Assembly (NCBI GenBank): GCA_028284765.1 | Contig: JANQRA010000007.1 | Location: 1-64,000, forward strand | From: Acidimicrobiia bacterium | GTDB lineage: Bacteria; Actinomycetota; Acidimicrobiia; Spongiisociales; ZC4RG35 | Reading direction: 5' to 3' | DNA length: 64,000 bases | Part shown: positions 15,342-24,059 of the stretch, one piece after another | Layout of the letters: every line of letters begins with the position of its first letter | How positions within the stretch are numbered: the first letter of the stretch is position 1 | The notes under the pieces: generated by a model | What the model was told of the DNA's origin: nothing | The model's database searches: none | The model's input: only the letters and a program-made list of their open reading frames with translations | Made by a program: the position numbers and the translations under genes

Positions 15342-16340
15342 ATGCGAAAACAGTTGAAGCGATCGGTGCCTTTGGCCTTGGTTGTGTCGTTGGTCGTCGC
15401 AGCTTGCGGCGGCGATGCGACCCAAGAGACCACTACGACGGTGACAGGACCCGTGGTGGTGGAGTCATGTGGCATCGACTGGACCTACGAGCAGCCACCG
15501 GAGCGGGCTTTGGCGCTCGATACCAACGCACTCGAAGTCATGTTCGAACTCGGTCTCGAGGACCGGGTCGTTGGGTACTTCGGCAGTCCCGACAACATGG
15601 GCGGGCGCTTTGCTGGCATGGCTGAAGCTGCGGGTATCGAGCACCTCGGTGCCTCCTTCCCGTTCCCGTCGTTGGAGGCAGTGCTCGCGTCGGATCCGGA
15701 CTTTGTCTTCTCATATGGCTACAACCCTGAGGCAGGATTCACAGCAGAGGCGATGTTGGAGGCTGGGATCGGCAACTACGCATTTGAAGACTCGTGCAGC
15801 GGGTTCGATGGAACGACCACGATCGATTCGCTCTATCAGAACATCCGGGACGTCGGCACCATCTTCGACGTCGAAGAGCAGGCTGAGTCTGTAGTCGCTG
15901 GATACGAGGAGCGGCTCGATGTTGTTGCCGAGATGGTGCCTGATGGTGAGGAGCCACCGAAAATGTTCCTTCTCGACTTCGGGGAGGACTCGATATTCAC
16001 GGCTGCCGCCGGGGCGATACCCACCGACCTCTTTGCCCGCGCGGGCGGTGTGAACGTGTTTGGCGACACAACGGGAGACGATGGTCTGGGTGGGACCGCC
16101 TGGATGTATGCCACGTTTGAGCAGATTGTGGAACGTGACCCGGAGGTGATCGTGCTTGTCGACTACGGATTTGGCGGTCCTGAGGAACGGCAAGCGTTTG
16201 CCGAGGACCATCCGGCGTTGTCGGGTGTCACTGGGGTGGCCGAAGGAAACTACGTCGTCGTGAAGTTCCCGCAGATCGTTCCGTCGCCTGAAAACATCGA
16301 CACGATTGAGCTGTTGGCGGAGGCCCTCTGGGGCGAGTGA
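15342..16340 (+). CDS. ABC transporter substrate-binding lipoprotein, FecB/FhuD type
   Basis: This 332-residue protein has a strong GGGAGGG ribosome site and a lipoprotein signal ending LVVAAC, then a Thr-rich linker. The class III binding-protein fold shows in the Rossmann-like first lobe (ERALALDTNALEVMFELGLEDRVVGYFG), SLEAVLASDPDFVFSYGYN, and the FARAGGVNVFGDTTG segment of the second lobe. It binds a Fe(III)-siderophore, haem or cobalamin-like ligand outside the membrane. The next two genes encode permease and ATPase. Confidence 0.9.
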   Translation: MRKQLKRSVPLALVVSLVVAACGGDATQETTTTVTGPVVVESCGIDWTYEQPPERALALDTNALEVMFELGLEDRVVGYFGSPDNMGGRFAGMAEAAGIEHLGASFPFPSLEAVLASDPDFVFSYGYNPEAGFTAEAMLEAGIGNYAFEDSCSGFDGTTTIDSLYQNIRDVGTIFDVEEQAESVVAGYEERLDVVAEMVPDGEEPPKMFLLDFGEDSIFTAAAGAIPTDLFARAGGVNVFGDTTGDDGLGGTAWMYATFEQIVERDPEVIVLVDYGFGGPEERQAFAEDHPALSGVTGVAEGNYVVVKFPQIVPSPENIDTIELLAEALWGE

Positions 16341-17416
16341 CCGACCCGACCGTCGAAGCAAAGACATGGTCGGCCGATGAACGGCGGCGGCTCCCTTTCG
16401 GTTTTGTGCTGGCGGGCTTGGGATTTGGGGTCGTTCTATCCGTAGTGGTTGCGGTGGCCATCGGGACCGCCGACATCGCCCCGTCCGATGCCTGGCGAAT
16501 CGCCCTCAATCAGCTGTTCGGAGTAGGTGATCCGAGTTGGTCGGGAGCACAAGAGCGGATCGTGTGGGACATTCGCCTCCCACGCGCTCTCCTCGCTGTG
16601 CTCGTCGGCTCCTCGCTCGCCGTGTCCGGGACAGCACTGCAGGCGATGGTGCGAAACCCCATGGCGGATCCAACCATCCTGGGTGGTACGTCGGGGGCAG
16701 GTGTGGGAGCGGTCCTGGTGCTCGTCCTCGGCATCAGGATTGGTGGACAATCGGCTTTGTCTTTGGCTGCATTTGCGGGGTGCCTCTTCGGGTTCGGGCT
16801 CTCGTTTCTGTTAGCTAGATCCAATCGGCGGCTCAGTCCTCTTAGGCTTGTTCTCGCAGGGATCGCAGTGAGTTACCTGTTGTCCGCCGTGACCAACATG
16901 GTCATCTTCATGTCCGGCAACGACAACGCGCTGAACTCTGTTCTGTTCTGGATGTTGGGGGGACTCGGCCGGGCGCGTTGGGACAACCTCCTTATCCCGA
17001 CTGTCGTGCTTGTCGTGGCCGGAGCGACGCTGATCGGCATGGCGCGTCCAATAAATGCTCTCCTGTTTGGAGACGAGACCGCGGCCAGCCTCGGGATGCC
17101 GCCGGATGCTCTGCGACGTAGGTTGCTCGTCATCGTTGCGGCTCTAACCGGCGTCTCAGTCGCCATCGCAGGTGGTGTCGGCTTCGTAGGGCTTGTGGTG
17201 CCCCATGCCGCCAGAATTCTCACGGGTGCTGACAACCGAAGGGTGCTCCCGTTGGCAGCGGTCATCGGGGCGCTATTCCTCTTGTGGGCAGACGTACTTG
17301 CTCGGACTCTCATCGCTCCGGGCGAGTTGCCGATCGGGGTGATCACGGCCCTCGTCGGCGCCCCTGTCTTCGCCTTTCTCTTGAGGTCCAGCCTTCAGCG
17401 GAAAGAGGCGGGTTGA
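16337..17416 (+). CDS. FecCD-family ABC permease
   Basis: This 359-residue protein has a GTG start overlapping the binding protein by 4 bp and about ten TM helices. Family motifs are clear: RLPRALLAVLVGSSLAVSGTALQAMVRNPMADPTILGGTSGAG and, near the C-terminus, GGVGFVGLVVPHAAR with the DVLARTLIAPGELPIGVITALVGAPVF tail. It forms the homodimeric membrane channel of a type II importer for siderophores, haem or cobalamin. Only one FecCD gene is present. Confidence 0.93.
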   Translation: MTDPTVEAKTWSADERRRLPFGFVLAGLGFGVVLSVVVAVAIGTADIAPSDAWRIALNQLFGVGDPSWSGAQERIVWDIRLPRALLAVLVGSSLAVSGTALQAMVRNPMADPTILGGTSGAGVGAVLVLVLGIRIGGQSALSLAAFAGCLFGFGLSFLLARSNRRLSPLRLVLAGIAVSYLLSAVTNMVIFMSGNDNALNSVLFWMLGGLGRARWDNLLIPTVVLVVAGATLIGMARPINALLFGDETAASLGMPPDALRRRLLVIVAALTGVSVAIAGGVGFVGLVVPHAARILTGADNRRVLPLAAVIGALFLLWADVLARTLIAPGELPIGVITALVGAPVFAFLLRSSLQRKEAG

Positions 17417-17417
17417 G

Positions 17418-18212
17418 GTGAGACTCGACGTCCAGGGGGTGACGATCCCAGTCAGCGCCGTCTTCGCCTGCCGTGACATCACGTTTGAGGTTCCAGCGGG
17501 AGGTGTGCTCGGGATTGTCGGGCCCAACGGCAGCGGCAAGAGCACGCTCTTGAGGTCTATCTACCGGGTACTCGCCCCGTCCGATGGGACTGTCGCGAGC
17601 GATGGACGAGATATATGGGACATGGATCCTCGGGAACTTGCGCGAGAGCTGGCCGTGGTGGTGCAGGAGCCAGAAGCCGAGTTCGATTTCACGGTGACAG
17701 AAGTTGTGATGATGGGCCGTGCACCCCATAAATCCGCATTCGGTCGGAACACTGCCGAAGACGCCGTGTACATCCGGGATGCGCTCGATCGAGTGGGCAT
17801 GACAGGGGCCGAACGCCGGACTTTCGCAACCCTGTCCGGGGGAGAGAAACAGAGGGTGCTGATCGCCCGATCGCTGGCCCAGCAAGCCCGGGCACTAGTG
17901 CTCGACGAGCCGACCAACCATCTCGATCTCCGCTACCAACTCGAGATACTCGATCTCATTCGCAGCCTCGGAGTCACTGCGATTATGGCGGTGCACGACA
18001 TCAACCTGGCCGCGCGTTACTGCGACGCGATTCTGCTCATGGCTGATGGGGAGGTGTGTGGAGTCGGGCCACCCGAGGAAGTGTTGACTGCGTCGCTAGT
18101 CGCAGACGTCTTCGAGGTAACGGTGAAGACCGCACAACTGCCCGACGGTCGAGTGGTCCTCTACTTCGAGAGGCCGAATAGCCAGGGGCAGGCACCAAGA
18201 ACCATCGCCTAG
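17418..18212 (+). CDS. ABC transporter ATPase, FecE/BtuD type
   Basis: This 264-residue ATPase has a GTG start 1 bp after the permease stop. Walker A is GPNGSGKST, the signature is LSGGEKQRV and Walker B is ALVLDEPTNHLDL, followed by the HDINLAARYCD switch His. It powers uptake through the FecCD permease. The three genes form one compact operon behind the inverted repeat at 15299. Confidence 0.93.
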   Translation: MRLDVQGVTIPVSAVFACRDITFEVPAGGVLGIVGPNGSGKSTLLRSIYRVLAPSDGTVASDGRDIWDMDPRELARELAVVVQEPEAEFDFTVTEVVMMGRAPHKSAFGRNTAEDAVYIRDALDRVGMTGAERRTFATLSGGEKQRVLIARSLAQQARALVLDEPTNHLDLRYQLEILDLIRSLGVTAIMAVHDINLAARYCDAILLMADGEVCGVGPPEEVLTASLVADVFEVTVKTAQLPDGRVVLYFERPNSQGQAPRTIA

Positions 18213-18244
18213 TCATCCTGCCGTGAAAGGGTCGCCTAGCGACG

Positions 18245-18724
18245 CTACGTCTGGAGTTGGCGAGCCCGCCAGACGAAGCCGAGTCCGGGCTCGTCCCCTT
18301 GTTCGGTGCCTGTGACCTCGAAGCCCTCGCGCTGGTAGAAGGCGCCGGCGCGCTCGTTGGCGATGATGTGCTCCGTCAGCAACCTCGGAGTCTCCGGTGG
18401 CAGCAAGTCGATCAGACCATCCACAAGCATGACTCCAATTCCCTGGGAACGCCTGTCCGGTGAGATGTAGAGCTTCCACATCACGGGCTCCTCGTCCCAT
18501 TCGCCAAGGTGTGCCACGCCCACCAGCTCCTCACCATCTATGGCGACGAGCACTTGCCCTGCTTCGATGTCTGGGTCGAGTGCCGACCCCCACCATGTGT
18601 CGAGGAGGTCTTGGGCGTATGCCGGTCCAGCCACAGGGTCGTAGGTGTCGTGCACAGCCACGTCGGCAAGCTGATCTATGGCCGGGCGGTCTGCGAGGGT
18701 TGCAGCGCGAATCGTGATGTCCAT
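18245..18724 (-). CDS. GNAT-family N-acetyltransferase
   Basis: This 159-residue protein has a GNAT fold. The acetyl-CoA pyrophosphate loop is RRSQGIGVMLVDGLI, preceded by the WKLYISPDRR strand, and the C-terminal strand region is AGAFYQREGFEVTG. The acceptor substrate is unknown. It is convergent with the importer operon and divergent from the Rieske operon. A small palindrome AATGAG-C-CTCATT lies at 18748-18760, 23 bp before its start. Confidence 0.88.
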   Translation of the reverse strand: MDITIRAATLADRPAIDQLADVAVHDTYDPVAGPAYAQDLLDTWWGSALDPDIEAGQVLVAIDGEELVGVAHLGEWDEEPVMWKLYISPDRRSQGIGVMLVDGLIDLLPPETPRLLTEHIIANERAGAFYQREGFEVTGTEQGDEPGLGFVWRARQLQT

Positions 18725-18854
18725 GATCCGACCCTACTCGGATTGAGAATGAGCCTCATTGGCGGCAACGAGGAGGAGTGCTCTCATCGATTCGGCCTAG
18801 CGGCTGACCACGAGGACTTACATCGAAGCCGGGCTCTTCTGGCTAATCTGAGTT

Positions 18855-18879
18855 CTTATCTCTACACTGTAGAGATAAG
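18855..18879. promoter_or_regulatory. TetR-type operator of the Rieske oxygenase operon
   Basis: CTTATCTCTACA-C-TGTAGAGATAAG is a perfect inverted repeat with 12-bp arms and a single central base. It lies 30 bp before the first small gene of an operon whose second gene is a TetR regulator. Length and symmetry are typical of a TetR dimer operator, so autoregulation of the operon is likely. Confidence 0.75.
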
Positions 18880-18909
18880 ATTCAATCAACGAAAGGTGAG
18901 TGATTTCTC

Positions 18910-19068
18910 ATGACTTGGACACGTTGGATCATCGGGACTGTCGTCTGGGCAGCCGTAGCCGTTTTGGCCGTAGCTTTCATTTGGGGGCCAGATCCCGTTT
19001 CGCTAGTGCTCACGGCACTGATTTCGATCGCGCTGAGCTGGTTCGTTGGCAACGGCTTCCGCGGCTGA
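18910..19068 (+). CDS. Small two-TM membrane protein at the head of the Rieske operon
   Basis: The ATG at 18910 follows AAGGTGAG at 9 bp spacing and encodes 52 residues ending at TGA 19066. Two hydrophobic stretches (IIGTVVWAAVAVLAVAF and VSLVLTALISIAL) suggest two membrane helices with a short WGPDP turn. It is 14 bp upstream of the tetR start, directly behind the operator. No family is recognised. Confidence 0.65.
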   Translation: MTWTRWIIGTVVWAAVAVLAVAFIWGPDPVSLVLTALISIALSWFVGNGFRG

Positions 19069-19082
19069 GGATTCTTGCGTCG

Positions 19083-19712
19083 ATGGCTGAGTCAACTCTC
19101 CGACCGGTTGGAAGACCGGCGTCGGTGAGCAGGGCCGAGATCGTGGCCAAAGCGGAAGCTCTCGTGAGGTCGGAAGGATTCGATGCGCTATCGATGAGAA
19201 GACTTGGCCGGGAGTTGGGCGTCGACCCGATGGTCCCGTACCGGATCTTCCCGTCGAAGGACAAGCTTCTCGATGCCGTATACGACAACGTCGTTTCCCG
19301 AGCCGAACCGGGGGCGAGCGGAGACCCCATCACCGATGTGATTGCCGGGTATCGGAATTTCTGGAGGGATCTGATTGAGAATCCGGGACTGATACCGCTG
19401 ACGACACCGAGAATGCTTGCCACCAAAGCTGCCATGGCACCGTTCGAGTGGGTGATGGAGAGGTTGGTAGCGGCTGGTCTCGATGTCGAAGCTGCCCTCC
19501 TTTGGTACACCACTCTGCTCAGCTACACCCTGGGGGCCGCATCCATTCATCCCGACGTTCAGCAACGAGCCAAGCGAGTGGACCTAGGCCAGCTGGATCC
19601 ACGCCTGTACCCGACGGTGAGCGACCTGGCAGGAAAGGCTGACCACGACCGGCTGTACCGGGAAGGGCTGATTGCCATGGAACGCCAGATCAGAGAGGCA
19701 GTTGCGGCATGA
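19083..19712 (+). CDS. TetR-family transcriptional regulator
   Basis: This 209-residue protein starts at ATG 19083. The N-terminal HTH is typical: SRAEIVAKAEALVRSEGFDALSMRRLGRELGVDPMVPYRIFPSKDKLLDAVYD. The C-terminal ligand domain is alpha-helical. It sits inside the operon it probably controls, between the small membrane protein and the Rieske oxygenase, and overlaps the latter by 4 bp. The likely binding site is the 25-bp palindrome at 18855. Confidence 0.92.
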   Translation: MAESTLRPVGRPASVSRAEIVAKAEALVRSEGFDALSMRRLGRELGVDPMVPYRIFPSKDKLLDAVYDNVVSRAEPGASGDPITDVIAGYRNFWRDLIENPGLIPLTTPRMLATKAAMAPFEWVMERLVAAGLDVEAALLWYTTLLSYTLGAASIHPDVQQRAKRVDLGQLDPRLYPTVSDLAGKADHDRLYREGLIAMERQIREAVAA

Positions 19713-20857
19713 GCAATCCGATGGAGACAGCCTTTGGAAAGACGCCCTTGCTACCGGCCGAGGCCTACACCAGTCAAGACTGGTTCGATCGTGAGCAACG
19801 CGACCTGTTCTCAACGGTATGGCAGTTCGCGGGGTTCGAAAAAGATGTGTCGGAGCCCGGCGACTACTTCACGGTCCAGGTCGGGTTGCATCCGGTCTTC
19901 GTCGTCCGTGGGGATGACCACCGCTTGCGAGCCTTCCACAACATCTGCCGCCACCGAGGCACGCAACTCCTCCGAGCGACCGGTCAATCGAGCACGGGCA
20001 TCGTATGCCCGTATCACAACTGGACTTACTCGATCAATGGCGAACTGATCTCTGTGCCACAACGCGAGGTCTTCGCGTCTGTGGACCTCGACGCTGTTGG
20101 ACTCCATCGGGCCTCTGTTGAGACTTGGAAAGGCATGGTCTTTGTCCACTCCGATCCGGAGCCGGAGAGTGGACTGATGACGTGGTTGGCGTCCTTTCCC
20201 GACCACTTCGGTCCTCATGAGCCCGCCAACCTGGTTGAGGTCGACCCGATCATTCACGAATGGAAGGCGAACTGGAAGATCGTCGTCGAGAACTACATCG
20301 ACGGCTACCACCTCTTCCACCTGCACGCGGCGACGTTGGATATGTACGACCATGCGCGTGCGGAGTCCGGATTTCGAGGACCTCACTTCGCTTTCTACGA
20401 GCCACCGGTCGACGATATGCGTTCTTGGCTGGCCTCCAACCGGTCGTACATCCTCGACGACGTCGGGGAGAAGGATTGGGGGGCCTTTGTCCATATGCTC
20501 TTCCCCGCCACGGGCCTTACCGGTCTTGAGATGTCCTTCTCAGTGTTCCAGATCATTCCGCTGGGTCCCGCGCTGACGAGGATCCACATTCGCAATCTGA
20601 CCAACGAGAAGAACAGGTCGGCAGCTCGTTGGGAGGCAGGATTGTCGAGGCTCGGAGGCTGGTTCAGCAAGAGCCAGGGGGCCGATGATCCTCTCGCATC
20701 GGGCGACTTCATGGAGGAGGACCGGTATGCATGTGAGCAGCAGCAGCGCGCCATGCAGTCGCCGCTATTCGGCGTTGGAGCAACTTCAGACGGCTATGAG
20801 GACGGTGTGCTCGGCTTTCAACGAAACGTCGCCAAACATCTTGGTGAGGAAGTGTGA
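19709..20857 (+). CDS. Rieske non-haem iron oxygenase, large subunit
   Basis: This 382-residue protein has an N-terminal Rieske [2Fe-2S] domain with Cys80-x-His82 and Cys100-x2-His103. The catalytic domain has the mononuclear iron motif Asp198-x2-His201-x4-His206 within ENYIDGYHLFHLHA. Such enzymes hydroxylate aromatic rings or demethylate substrates such as quaternary amines, using electrons from a reductase. The reductase gene follows with a 4-bp overlap. The substrate cannot be read from sequence. Confidence 0.93.
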   Translation: MSNPMETAFGKTPLLPAEAYTSQDWFDREQRDLFSTVWQFAGFEKDVSEPGDYFTVQVGLHPVFVVRGDDHRLRAFHNICRHRGTQLLRATGQSSTGIVCPYHNWTYSINGELISVPQREVFASVDLDAVGLHRASVETWKGMVFVHSDPEPESGLMTWLASFPDHFGPHEPANLVEVDPIIHEWKANWKIVVENYIDGYHLFHLHAATLDMYDHARAESGFRGPHFAFYEPPVDDMRSWLASNRSYILDDVGEKDWGAFVHMLFPATGLTGLEMSFSVFQIIPLGPALTRIHIRNLTNEKNRSAARWEAGLSRLGGWFSKSQGADDPLASGDFMEEDRYACEQQQRAMQSPLFGVGATSDGYEDGVLGFQRNVAKHLGEEV

Positions 20858-21906
20858 GCCGTGCTTTTCGACTTCGAGTCGCAGACCTAAGGCGTGAGAC
20901 CACGGAGGCCGTGTCGGTTGTCTTCGATGTCCCGGATGCGCTAGCGAGCACATTTCGCGGGGTAGAGGGTCAGCATCTCGTCCTCCGCCTGGACATCGAT
21001 GGCCGGGAGGTCCGTCGGCCATACTCAATGTCTTCAAGTCCCTCCATCGGCGGTCCACTCACGATAACGGTCAAGTCGATGCCCGACGGAGTCGCATCGG
21101 TCTACATCAACAATCATCTGCGGGTCGGTGATGAGGTCTCCGTTGAACCCCCAGCGGGCAACTTTGTTCTTCGGGCCAACCGCGATGGCTACCGGACTTA
21201 CTACCTGTTCGCTGGAGGCTCTGGTGTCACGCCGATCATGAGCCACCTAAGAGCGATACTTCATTCTGAGCCTCGCTCTCACGTGCGTATGGCCTACGCC
21301 AATAGAGAGTCGAAGTCGATCATTTTCAACGAAGAGCTCGGGGAAATGGAGAGTGATGGCCGCTTCCGTCTCGTCCACTACCTGAGTGGATCCAGGGCGC
21401 GCTCGTGGGGTGGCTCCGATGTGCGTCGTCGCAGGCTCGACAAAGAAGAGATTCGACACTTTCTGGCTGATCATCCGCCCGTGTCTCAGGACTGCCGGTA
21501 CCTGATCTGCGGGCCTCCCGGTCTGATGGAGGCAGTCGAAGGTGCGCTACTCGATTTGGGAGTGCCGCACTCAGATGTCCTGCTCGAGCGGTTCACACCT
21601 CCGCCAGCGAAACGCTCAGACCATGTCTTCGATGGAGCGTCGGTTCTGGTGGATGTCGCCGGGTCGTCAACCAGTGCCGTGATCAAGGCCGGAGACACGA
21701 TGCTTCGACCGCTTATCGCACAAGGTGCCGATATCCCCTTCGCCTGTGAGTCGGGAATCTGCGGTACGTGTATGGCGAAGCTGGTCACTGGGGAGGTGCA
21801 CATGCCGATCACCTTTGCGCTTAGCGAAGCTCAGAAGTCGGCCAATCAGATCCTGTTGTGCCAGGCACAACCCACCACCGAGTTCGTGGAAGCAACCACT
21901 ACCTAG
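20854..21906 (+). CDS. Ferredoxin-NAD(P)H reductase with C-terminal [2Fe-2S] domain
   Basis: This 350-residue partner of the oxygenase starts with GTG. It has an FAD-binding barrel (RRPYSMSSSP), a NAD(P)-binding region (LFAGGSGVTPIMSHLRAIL, YLICGPPGLMEAVEGAL) and a plant-type ferredoxin domain with Cys298, Cys303, Cys306 and Cys336 (CESGICGTC). The order FAD-NAD-Fer2 is that of PaaE/VanB-like class IA reductases. It passes electrons from NAD(P)H to the Rieske centre of the preceding protein. Confidence 0.93.
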   Translation: MSRAFRLRVADLRRETTEAVSVVFDVPDALASTFRGVEGQHLVLRLDIDGREVRRPYSMSSSPSIGGPLTITVKSMPDGVASVYINNHLRVGDEVSVEPPAGNFVLRANRDGYRTYYLFAGGSGVTPIMSHLRAILHSEPRSHVRMAYANRESKSIIFNEELGEMESDGRFRLVHYLSGSRARSWGGSDVRRRRLDKEEIRHFLADHPPVSQDCRYLICGPPGLMEAVEGALLDLGVPHSDVLLERFTPPPAKRSDHVFDGASVLVDVAGSSTSAVIKAGDTMLRPLIAQGADIPFACESGICGTCMAKLVTGEVHMPITFALSEAQKSANQILLCQAQPTTEFVEATTT

Positions 21907-21915
21907 GAGCACCAG

Positions 21916-22179
21916 ATGATTCATGACAGCGGAACTGCCAGGACGGAGCGCAAGAGATTCCCCGCCCTCGAGGTGATGGTGATTGCTGGACTGTGGGTCG
22001 GTATAGCGCTCGGGCAGATCTGGGTGTTTGGCGTGTTGTTCGTCTTCTGGGCCGTTAGGGACATCATCTCTCGTCGGACGTCCCTGATAGGTGACGTGGC
22101 CCTCCGTGATCATCCAATTCTGTTCTGGGTTATCGCGGCATCTTGGCTGGTGTTCGGGGTCTTGTCCTTCTGGGCTTGA
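21916..22179 (+). CDS. Small membrane protein at the end of the Rieske operon
   Basis: This 87-residue protein follows the reductase by 9 bp with AGGAGCACC before the ATG. It has a polar N-terminus, a long hydrophobic stretch (VMVIAGLWVGIALGQIWVFG), a basic loop DIISRRT, and a second stretch (ILFWVIAASWLVFGVLSFW). The pattern predicts two to three helices and recalls PspC-like or SdpI-like small membrane proteins, without a firm match. Confidence 0.65.
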   Translation: MIHDSGTARTERKRFPALEVMVIAGLWVGIALGQIWVFGVLFVFWAVRDIISRRTSLIGDVALRDHPILFWVIAASWLVFGVLSFWA

Positions 22180-22201
22180 AGCCGACCCGAGTCGCCTCTG
22201 A

Positions 22202-23407
22202 TCAGCGGTCTGGGACAAACGAAGGTAGGGATAGCCTGATCTCCAAGCCGCCCTCGGTCCTCGGACTGGCGGTCACTTCACCTCCGTGCGCCTGCGCGAT
22301 GCTCCGAACGATTGCCAGCCCGAGGCCAACGCCTCTGGGGGCTCTGGTGTTTGTTCTCGTGGAGCGATAGAACCTCTCGAACAGACGCTCGGCCTCATCT
22401 GCAGCGATGTGCGTGCCCGAGTTGGAGACATTGAGCCACGTCCGGTCACCATCGGAGCCGGTGGCAATCTCTACCCATCCGTCCTCGTCGTTGTGGACGA
22501 TGGCGTTCTGGACGATGTTGCCGATCATCTGGGCCAGAAGGGCTGGATCACCCTTCACCGGAGCCGCGGCGAGTCGAGTTGAGACCTCGATGCCCCGCTC
22601 GTTCGCTGCTGCTGAGAAGAGCTCGACTTCGCCCTCTACCAGCTGACTCAGGTCGGCTTCGAGGCGGTCGAGGATCACTTCTGATCCGGCAAGCTGCAGG
22701 AGCCGGTTGATCACGAGCTCGGACCGGTCGACGGCTTCCTGGAGTGCCGCGACGCTTGCAGCTTGTTCCTCGGCTGTCAGGGAGCTGTCTGTGAGATTGA
22801 CATCGAGTTCGGTCTTCATGACAGCCAGTGGTGTTCGCAGTTCGTGAGAAGCATTGGATATGAAGTCGTCTTGGGCATGAAACGCCGCCTCCAGGCGCTC
22901 GAGCATCCCGTCAAAAGTGTCGGCAAGATCCTTGAGCTCGTCGTGAGGGCCACTGAGAGATATGCGTTCACTCAGGTTGGATTCCGAAATGCGCTTCGCG
23001 GCCGCGGTAATAGCACTCACCGGTCGCAGCATCCTGCCCGATGACCAGAAGCCAAAAAGAGCCGCAATCACGGTCAACACCGCCAGCGAAGCAAGAGAGA
23101 AGTTGAACAGATCCTCTATGCCTCGGCTGGGGTCCTCGACTTCGACCTGCTCGAGCAACTCCACATAGGGAACGCCGTTGATCGTCGTCGCCTTCTCCAC
23201 CTCACCTATCGGATCGTCACCCGTCAGCTGTTCTTCTGAGAGCCCAGCCGCGCGACCCAGTTCGATCGTGACGTCATTGTCGACCCAGAGCGACCACACC
23301 AGGATCGCCGTCGTGAGGGTAAGAAGGAGGAGGCCACCCAGGAAGAAGAAGCCGCCATGCCAGAAGGTGAGACGGTTGCGAATCGTCCGCCGTGGCCACC
23401 ATCTCAC
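22202..23407 (-). CDS. Sensor histidine kinase
   Basis: This 401-residue kinase has two TM helices (about 16-40 and 102-122) flanking a short extracytoplasmic domain, then HAMP, a HisKA domain with His188 (SNASHELRTPLAV) and a HATPase_c domain (N-box MIGNIVQNAIVHN, G2 GVGLGLAIVR). It overlaps the upstream response regulator by 4 bp, so the two are a coupled pair. The neighbouring MacAB-like exporter on the same strand makes control of efflux by this pair plausible. Confidence 0.95.
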   Translation of the reverse strand: MRWWPRRTIRNRLTFWHGGFFFLGGLLLLTLTTAILVWSLWVDNDVTIELGRAAGLSEEQLTGDDPIGEVEKATTINGVPYVELLEQVEVEDPSRGIEDLFNFSLASLAVLTVIAALFGFWSSGRMLRPVSAITAAAKRISESNLSERISLSGPHDELKDLADTFDGMLERLEAAFHAQDDFISNASHELRTPLAVMKTELDVNLTDSSLTAEEQAASVAALQEAVDRSELVINRLLQLAGSEVILDRLEADLSQLVEGEVELFSAAANERGIEVSTRLAAAPVKGDPALLAQMIGNIVQNAIVHNDEDGWVEIATGSDGDRTWLNVSNSGTHIAADEAERLFERFYRSTRTNTRAPRGVGLGLAIVRSIAQAHGGEVTASPRTEGGLEIRLSLPSFVPDR

Positions 23408-24057
23408 ATTCGATATCCCACGCCGGTGACTGTCTCGATAACCGGAGGATCGCCCAGCTTCCGCCTCAGGGTCATGACCGTGACCCGGACCACATTCGTG
23501 AACGGGTCGATGTTCTCGTCCCAGACTTTCTCGAGTATCTCCTCAGAGCTGACCGTCGCCCCGTCGGCTCGGAGCAACACCTCAAGAACACCGAACTCCT
23601 TCCTGGTGAGGGAAAGCTCGGTTCCGTTGCGAGAGACTGCGCGCCGCTGGGGGTCGAGCTCGATTCCGTTGTGTTCGAGGATTGCGGCAGCCGGCGCTGC
23701 GGACCGACGCATCAACGCGTGAATGCGAGCGACCAACTCAGAGAAGTCGAACGGTTTTGAGAGGTAGTCATCAGCACCCAGATTGAGACCGTGGACCCGT
23801 TCGTCGATCGAGCGAGCGGCGGTCAGCATGAGGATTCGGGCCTCGTTCTCAGACTCAATGAGCTGCCGACACACATCATCTCCGTGGACCTTGGGGAGAT
23901 CGCGGTCGAGAAGGATGACGTCGTAGTCGTTCACGGTCGCCTTCTCGAGAGCCTCGGCGCCGTCGTAGGCGACGTCGACGGCCATTCCCTTGTTCTTCAG
24001 GCCCCTGGCGATGGTCACCGCCAGCCGGGCTTCATCTTCGGCAACCAGGATTCGCAT
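23404..24057 (-). CDS. OmpR/PhoB-family response regulator
   Basis: This 217-residue regulator has a receiver domain (acidic pocket VAEDEAR, phospho-acceptor Asp51 in ILLDRDLP, conserved Lys in YLSKPFDF). A winged-helix DNA-binding domain follows (LTRKEFGVLEVLLRADG, NVVRVTVMTLRRKLGDP, GVGYRM). It is translated just before the kinase and lies 2 bp after the MacB-like permease gene, so permease, adaptor, regulator and kinase may be one transcript. Confidence 0.95.
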   Translation of the reverse strand: MRILVAEDEARLAVTIARGLKNKGMAVDVAYDGAEALEKATVNDYDVILLDRDLPKVHGDDVCRQLIESENEARILMLTAARSIDERVHGLNLGADDYLSKPFDFSELVARIHALMRRSAAPAAAILEHNGIELDPQRRAVSRNGTELSLTRKEFGVLEVLLRADGATVSSEEILEKVWDENIDPFTNVVRVTVMTLRRKLGDPPVIETVTGVGYRM

Positions 24058-24059
24058 GG

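Noticed and set aside
18748-18760. Palindrome AATGAG-C-CTCATT before the GNAT gene
   Set aside because: Arms are only 6 bp and no regulator for it can be named; noted in the GNAT entry only.
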